This document shows, piece after piece, positions 59,756 to 64,000 of a DNA stretch of 64,000 bases (position 1 is its first letter; the number at the start of each line of letters is the position of its first letter). The DNA is from Microbacterium sp. MPKO10 (GTDB lineage: Bacteria > Actinomycetota > Actinomycetes > Actinomycetales > Microbacteriaceae). A program made the position numbers and the translations under genes. Under the pieces are notes generated by a model that saw only the letters and a program-made list of their open reading frames with translations, had not been told where the DNA came from and did no database searches. The stretch spans positions 868,001 to 932,000 of the forward strand of contig NZ_JAPCHX010000001.1 in assembly GCF_026107415.2 (NCBI RefSeq), written 5' to 3'.

Positions 59756-62010
59756 TGACACACACAACTCACAGACGGCGACGAGCCGCAGCCATCGCAC
59801 TAGCGGTGGGAATCGGTGTGACGCCGCTGGGGCAGGCGCTTCCGGCCGCCGCGGCTCCGGAGTCGGGCTGCCAGGTGACGAGCCCCGCCCCGGGGAGCAC
59901 CATCACCGATGCGGTGACGGTCAGCGGAATGTACACCGACGCCTACCAGGTGAAGGTGGCGTTCGACGCCGGAACGCTCCACGACGCACACACCGACGAT
60001 CCGGATGCCGATGGCACAGGTACCTGGTCATACACGTTCGATCCCGCTGCCGAGGATGTGTCGGGCGAGGTAGAGCTCACTGTGCGCTGCTCGTCGCTGC
60101 AGGACAGATACTGGCGATGGGGCGAGTCCACGACTGTCGACGTGCAACTCGCCGGGCGTGAAGCTCCCGTCATCGATATCACTTCACCTGACGACGGGTC
60201 CCAGGTCAGAGGGAGGCTGAAGGTTTCGATGACGGCCTCTGATGCGCAGGGCATCGACGACGTTCAGGTACGCATTGACGGTGGCGATTGGGAATCTGCC
60301 AAGGTGCTGCCTCATGACCGGTACTTCTTGCACGGCCCCGTGATGAAGGGGAACCGCACGCACGCCATCCAGGCTCGCGTGATCGACACAGACGGCAACG
60401 TCACGACGACGGCGACGACATACACGCACTCGGGCACAGGGTCGTTCGATGAGGCACCACCCGTGCAGCCGGACCGCGCTATGTGGGTCTGGGAGTCGGC
60501 CACGGCCCAGCTCCTCGAGAATCCCGGAGCTCGCGATGTTCTCGCTGCGTTCGTCGACGACGAGAGCGTGGCTCCGGAGCAGATCCAGACCCTGTACATC
60601 TACGCCGACCGGTACGACGGCGAGTATGCGCTGCGCGATCACCCCGACCAGTACCGTTCGCTGATCGCGTGGGCTCACGACCGCGGGTATCAGGTGCATG
60701 CGCTGTTGGGTTCCGGGTCATACGCGGCGCCGATGTGGTCGTACGAGCGGTATCACGACGGTGCCGTCGGATTGATGGAGACGATCCTCAACTACAACAT
60801 CGCGTCGAACGCAGACGAGCGTTTCGACGGCGTCAACATCGACATCGAGCCTCACGGCCTGCCCGACTGGCGTTCCGGTTCGCCGAGCGTGCAGGTGCAG
60901 TACCTCGACATGCTCGCCGCGATGATGGATCGCAAGCAGGCGAGCGGAGCAACGCTCAGGGTCGGCGCGGCGATTCCGCGCTGGCTTGATGACAACGACG
61001 AGTGCCAGAACATCACGTGGCACGAGAAGACGCAGAACTGCGCTCGGCACGTCATTGACACACTCGACTACGTCTCGCTGATGGACTACCGTGACGTCGC
61101 CGAGGGCCCCGTGGGCATCATCCTCCACGCTCAGAACGAGATCGAGTACGCGGCCAGCGTGGGCAAGCACGTGATGGTCGGTGTCGAAACCGACTCGATC
61201 TCGGCATCCGGAGACCCTGAATCGATATCGTTCCAGGAGGAGGGCCGGGACGCCATGGAGACGGAGCTCGCCGAGGTCTACGCCGCATTCGACGACTCGC
61301 CAGCCTTCGCTGGTGTCGCACTGCACCACTACGATTCCCTGCGAGCGCTCCCGAGCCGCTGGGACTCCTCGGGCACGCGCTGGCAGAGCCCCGTCGCCGA
61401 CGTCGAAGCGCCAAGCACCCCTGCCGAGCTGACAGCTGAGGTGTACGACGCCGAGCGCGTCGATCTGCACTGGGCGCGCAGCTCGGACGACACGTTGGTG
61501 GACCACTACGAGGTGCACCGGTCGACGACCCCGGACTTCACGCCGGACGAGAGCACGCTCGTACGTACGACGCAGACGAACTTCGTAAACGACGTCGGGC
61601 TGACTGCCGATACCGAGTACTCATGGAAGATTGTCGCCGTCGATATCGCCGGGCACTCGAGCGCGGCCTCTGCCGCGGCATCCGCTGCAACCAGCGTGGG
61701 GAACGGGGCGGCGGCCATGCGGATCTCATCAATCGAGTTCCGTGACCAGAACACGTGGACGTGGGCTACGGTGACCATCGAGGATGCTGCAACGGGCGAG
61801 CCCATCGAGGGCGCGACGGTGTTCGGGCACTGGGGAGGCGCCGCAGGTAAGCACTTCAGCGCCACGACAGATGAGAACGGCCAGGCCGAGGTGAACACGG
61901 AAGGAATTCCCACGCCGTACACCGTGATCTTCGTGCCCGAGCTGATTCTCGCGCCCGGGTACTTCTGGGCGAGCAGTCTCGATGACTACGAGGCGACTTG
62001 GAATCGCTGA
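59755..62010 (+). CDS. Secreted multidomain GH18-like hydrolase (Ig-like, barrel, Fn3)
   Basis: The 751-residue protein has a signal peptide (cleavage near residue 34), two Ig-like domains (about 38-133 and 137-225), a TIM-barrel-like domain (about 240-545), an Fn3 domain (about 552-645) and a C-terminal carboxypeptidase-regulatory-like beta domain (655-751). FDGVNIDIE (357-365) resembles the GH18 DxxDxDxE motif with Asn361 in place of the first inner Asp but with Asp363 and Glu365 kept; YVSLMDYRD resembles a later GH18 strand. It probably attacks a GlcNAc-type glycan outside the cell. I do not know a characterised match. GGAGGG precedes the second ATG of ATGATG. Confidence 0.72.
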   Translation: MTHTTHRRRRAAAIALAVGIGVTPLGQALPAAAAPESGCQVTSPAPGSTITDAVTVSGMYTDAYQVKVAFDAGTLHDAHTDDPDADGTGTWSYTFDPAAEDVSGEVELTVRCSSLQDRYWRWGESTTVDVQLAGREAPVIDITSPDDGSQVRGRLKVSMTASDAQGIDDVQVRIDGGDWESAKVLPHDRYFLHGPVMKGNRTHAIQARVIDTDGNVTTTATTYTHSGTGSFDEAPPVQPDRAMWVWESATAQLLENPGARDVLAAFVDDESVAPEQIQTLYIYADRYDGEYALRDHPDQYRSLIAWAHDRGYQVHALLGSGSYAAPMWSYERYHDGAVGLMETILNYNIASNADERFDGVNIDIEPHGLPDWRSGSPSVQVQYLDMLAAMMDRKQASGATLRVGAAIPRWLDDNDECQNITWHEKTQNCARHVIDTLDYVSLMDYRDVAEGPVGIILHAQNEIEYAASVGKHVMVGVETDSISASGDPESISFQEEGRDAMETELAEVYAAFDDSPAFAGVALHHYDSLRALPSRWDSSGTRWQSPVADVEAPSTPAELTAEVYDAERVDLHWARSSDDTLVDHYEVHRSTTPDFTPDESTLVRTTQTNFVNDVGLTADTEYSWKIVAVDIAGHSSAASAAASAATSVGNGAAAMRISSIEFRDQNTWTWATVTIEDAATGEPIEGATVFGHWGGAAGKHFSATTDENGQAEVNTEGIPTPYTVIFVPELILAPGYFWASSLDDYEATWNR

Positions 62011-62075
62011 TCAATGCTGCCGGGCGCCACGCATAATTGCGCGGCGTCCGGCACGTGGGCTGTCGACGGCGAGCC

Positions 62076-63434
62076 TCAGATCTGCAGGATGGCCATCGCG
62101 ATCAGGAAGTAGATGATCAGACCCGTCGCATCGACGAACGTCGAGATGAACGGGTTCGAGAACACCGCCGGGTCGACCTTGATGGCGTTCGCCGCGAGGG
62201 GCATGATGCCGCCGATCGTCGCCGCGACCGTGCACACGGCAACGAGTGTGATCCCGATGGTGGTGCCGATCCCCAGATCATAGACGGGCGTGGCAATGGC
62301 GAACCCGAGCGCGCCCAGCATGAGCCCGAGCGAGAAACCCACGCGCATCTCGCGGCCGAGCACACGCAGGATGTCGCGCGAACTCACGTCGCCGAGTGCC
62401 AGCGCGCGTGTGACGGTGGTCGCCGCCTGGTTGCCGGTGTTGCCGCCGGTGCCGATCAGCAGGGGCACGAAGAGAGCCAGAACCGTCACGGTTTTGAGCG
62501 TGTCTTCGAACACCTCCAGAACTTGCACCGTCAGCGTCGCACCGACCGCGAGCACCAGCAGCCACAGCACGCGCGAGCGCACGAGGCTGCGAATCGGTGT
62601 CGACAGGTACGGGCGGCGCAGCGGCTCGACACCACCCTGCCTCGCCGAGTCTTCGGTCTCTTCGTCCTCGAGGATGCGCACGGCATCATCGACGGTCAGG
62701 ATGCCGACAAGCCGCGATTCGCTATCGACAATGGGCAGCGCAAGGAGGCCGAGATCGGCACAGCTGCGCGCAGCATCCTCTTCATCTGTCGTCGCCGTCA
62801 CGGTCTGCGGCTGCTTCATCACCTCGTCGATGCGCGCGTCGCCGTCCGTACCGAGAAGCTCGCGGAGGCTCACAATCCCCACGACGCGCCTGCCCTGGTC
62901 GAGGACCGGGATCGTGTAGACCGTCTCGGCGTCCTCGAGGCGTGCGTGGACGCGAGCGAGCGTCTGAGTGACGGTGAGCTGCGGGTGCGTCGTCACGTAC
63001 TCGGGGCTCATGCGCCGGCCGATGCTGCCCTGCGGATACCCGAGGACGACGGCCGTCAGCTCGCGTTCGCGCTCGGGGAGGCCGCGCAACAGCTGAGGGG
63101 CGACGCCCGCGGGGAGCTCATCGAGTAGCCAGACGCGGTCATCGGGCTCAAGCCCTGCAAACAGAGACGCCACCTCGGTGTCTTGCAGACCCGAGACGAT
63201 GTCACTCTGCAGGGCAGGAGGCAGAGCCTCGAAAACGTCGAGCGCCTGCTGCTTGTGGAGCAGGCGGAACACGACGGCGCTCTGCCGCTTAGTCAGGCGC
63301 TCGCAGATGTCGACGAGCTCGTTCGTGCTGCGCCCGGCAATCATCTCGGCGACGCCGGTCAGGTCGCGAGAATTGACCTGCTGCGAAATCGTGTCGATCG
63401 CGCCGGTCATGTCCTTGTTGAAGTCGACGGTCAT
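62076..63434 (-). CDS. mgtE: Magnesium transporter MgtE
   Basis: The 452-residue channel has an N-terminal MgtE helical domain (ERLTKRQSAVVFRLLHKQQALDVFEALP), two CBS domains (about 135-250; VYTIPVLDQGRRVVGIVSLRELL and ALPIVDSESRLVGILTVDDAV), and five C-terminal helices with the pore motif PLLIGTGGNTGNQAATTVTRALA. It passes Mg2+ down its gradient and closes when cytosolic Mg2+ binds the CBS part. ATG 63434 has AGAGAGG upstream. No magnesium riboswitch is evident. It converges on the glycan operon. Confidence 0.95.
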   Translation of the reverse strand: MTVDFNKDMTGAIDTISQQVNSRDLTGVAEMIAGRSTNELVDICERLTKRQSAVVFRLLHKQQALDVFEALPPALQSDIVSGLQDTEVASLFAGLEPDDRVWLLDELPAGVAPQLLRGLPERERELTAVVLGYPQGSIGRRMSPEYVTTHPQLTVTQTLARVHARLEDAETVYTIPVLDQGRRVVGIVSLRELLGTDGDARIDEVMKQPQTVTATTDEEDAARSCADLGLLALPIVDSESRLVGILTVDDAVRILEDEETEDSARQGGVEPLRRPYLSTPIRSLVRSRVLWLLVLAVGATLTVQVLEVFEDTLKTVTVLALFVPLLIGTGGNTGNQAATTVTRALALGDVSSRDILRVLGREMRVGFSLGLMLGALGFAIATPVYDLGIGTTIGITLVAVCTVAATIGGIMPLAANAIKVDPAVFSNPFISTFVDATGLIIYFLIAMAILQI

Positions 63435-64000
63435 GTCGGACCTCTCTTCTCTCAGCGTGCGGTGGGATTCACCGGCACGCATGACCCCGGCATTCCGTTG
63501 ATTGGGTACCTGCGGGGTCGGGCGTATGGGGGAACCGTAGCAACCGGGGACCGCCTACGCGCGTTGTCTGACGCCAGGGAGCGCGCTGAAGCGTACTCAG
63601 TGGTGCGTCGTCGCAGACAAAACGGGAGCGGTGCCCGGTCTGCGATGAGAACTGTCGCCGTCCATCGGGTCGCTCACCTCGCTTTCGCTGCGTGTGCGTC
63701 GGCGCGCTGGAACGTGGCGTCGACTGTGTGTTTGAGGTCGGCCGAAAAGGCCGTGTCGAGCGTAGCATGCTCTGCCTTCTTGGTCCTACCGTCCGTTTTG
63801 GATCTGCTCCGCCGTTCCTGCCCCTCGTTTCGGAGCTGCTCCGCTGTTCCTACCTCTCGTTTCGCTTCTTCATCGGTGCACTCATTCGGAAATCTGCGGC
63901 GACTCGCCCTGTTTCTCGCGCGACACGCCGCTTTTCCGGTGAGATCTCCGAAATTGTGCACGGCAACGTGGGATTGGGCTCCCGGCGGCAGGCTCCAGAT
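63435..64000. other. 566-bp right-end stretch with no convincing gene
   Basis: Reading frames here are short, Arg/Ser-rich and without family features, so I call none. The stretch includes the mgtE promoter and a 32-bp direct duplication at 63804-63865 with the core CTGCTCCGCYGTTCC. It may precede a gene beyond the window. Confidence 0.5.
63804..63865. repeat. 32-bp imperfect tandem duplication
   Basis: CTGCTCCGCCGTTCC (63804 on) and CTGCTCCGCTGTTCC (63836 on) begin two similar 30-32 bp units that both end CTCGTTTCG. Purpose unknown. Confidence 0.7.

Noticed and set aside
63435-63700. Magnesium riboswitch before mgtE
   Set aside because: I could not identify an M-box-like set of paired helices; the region shows only ordinary promoter-length DNA.
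63674-63961. A 95-codon minus-strand frame near the right edge
   Set aside because: It has no ribosome site, is Arg/Lys/Ser biased, and part of it is a tandem duplication; no family resemblance.

Overview
The window is 64 kb of high-GC DNA with actinobacterial gene style: GTG starts, strong AAGGAG-type ribosome sites, many MFS pumps, ABC sugar importers with lipoprotein receptors, and TetR/MarR/GntR/DeoR regulators. The octamer GGATGCTG/CAGCATCC recurs throughout, inside genes and in terminator hairpins. Together these suggest a Microbacteriaceae-like soil or host-associated actinobacterium; this is inference, as no rRNA or taxonomic marker lies in the window. I see no tRNA, rRNA, CRISPR array, transposase or prophage.

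Layout. 0-6.5 kb: a LOG-family fragment cut by the left edge, DUF488 and DUF2945 genes, a TetR/DoxX pair, TspO, a PLP aminotransferase, and a divergent MFS pump/MarR pair with two matched operators. 6.6-14 kb: a NarL-type two-component system divergent from a MacB/FtsX-type ABC pair, a drug MFS pump, and a Cmx-like chloramphenicol-type pump with an attenuator-like leader. 14-18 kb: a copper amine oxidase divergent from an APC permease, probably amine uptake and oxidation. 18-19.4 kb: a small membrane protein and a tandem PhnB/VOC protein. 19.4-24.4 kb: the arabinose genes araD-araA-araB behind a complex control region, closed by a perfect 21-bp hairpin.

24.4-27 kb: an AbiEi-like protein, a DUF1778/GNAT toxin-antitoxin pair, and a decayed 3' fragment of an araB-like gene holding an octanucleotide tandem repeat. 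27-32.3 kb: an HxlR/luciferase-like monooxygenase/two flavin reductase operon, and an AraC regulator with an aldehyde dehydrogenase. 32.4-41.9 kb: small membrane proteins, an Eis-like acetyltransferase, a 1301-residue FAD/Fe-S oxidoreductase swollen by low-complexity insertions, and two MFS transporters. 42-50.3 kb: a GH4 glycosidase divergent from a DeoR regulator, a TetR/MBL pair, then a sugar ABC importer with a PfkB kinase. A shared operator-like motif links the DeoR promoter to the importer promoter.

50.3-64 kb: an MFS protein, a 5'-truncated TetR gene, a SnoaL-like protein, and then the most striking locus. A GntR/UTRA regulator is divergent from one long operon: lipoprotein receptor, two permeases, a cytoplasmic GH20 hexosaminidase, a secreted GH16 and a secreted GH18-like multidomain enzyme. 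ACTGGT/ACCAGT half-sites like those of DasR/NagR regulators cluster in the promoter region. This reads as a complete system for cutting, importing and degrading a GlcNAc-containing glycan that is probably not plain chitin. mgtE and about 570 bp with no convincing gene end the window.
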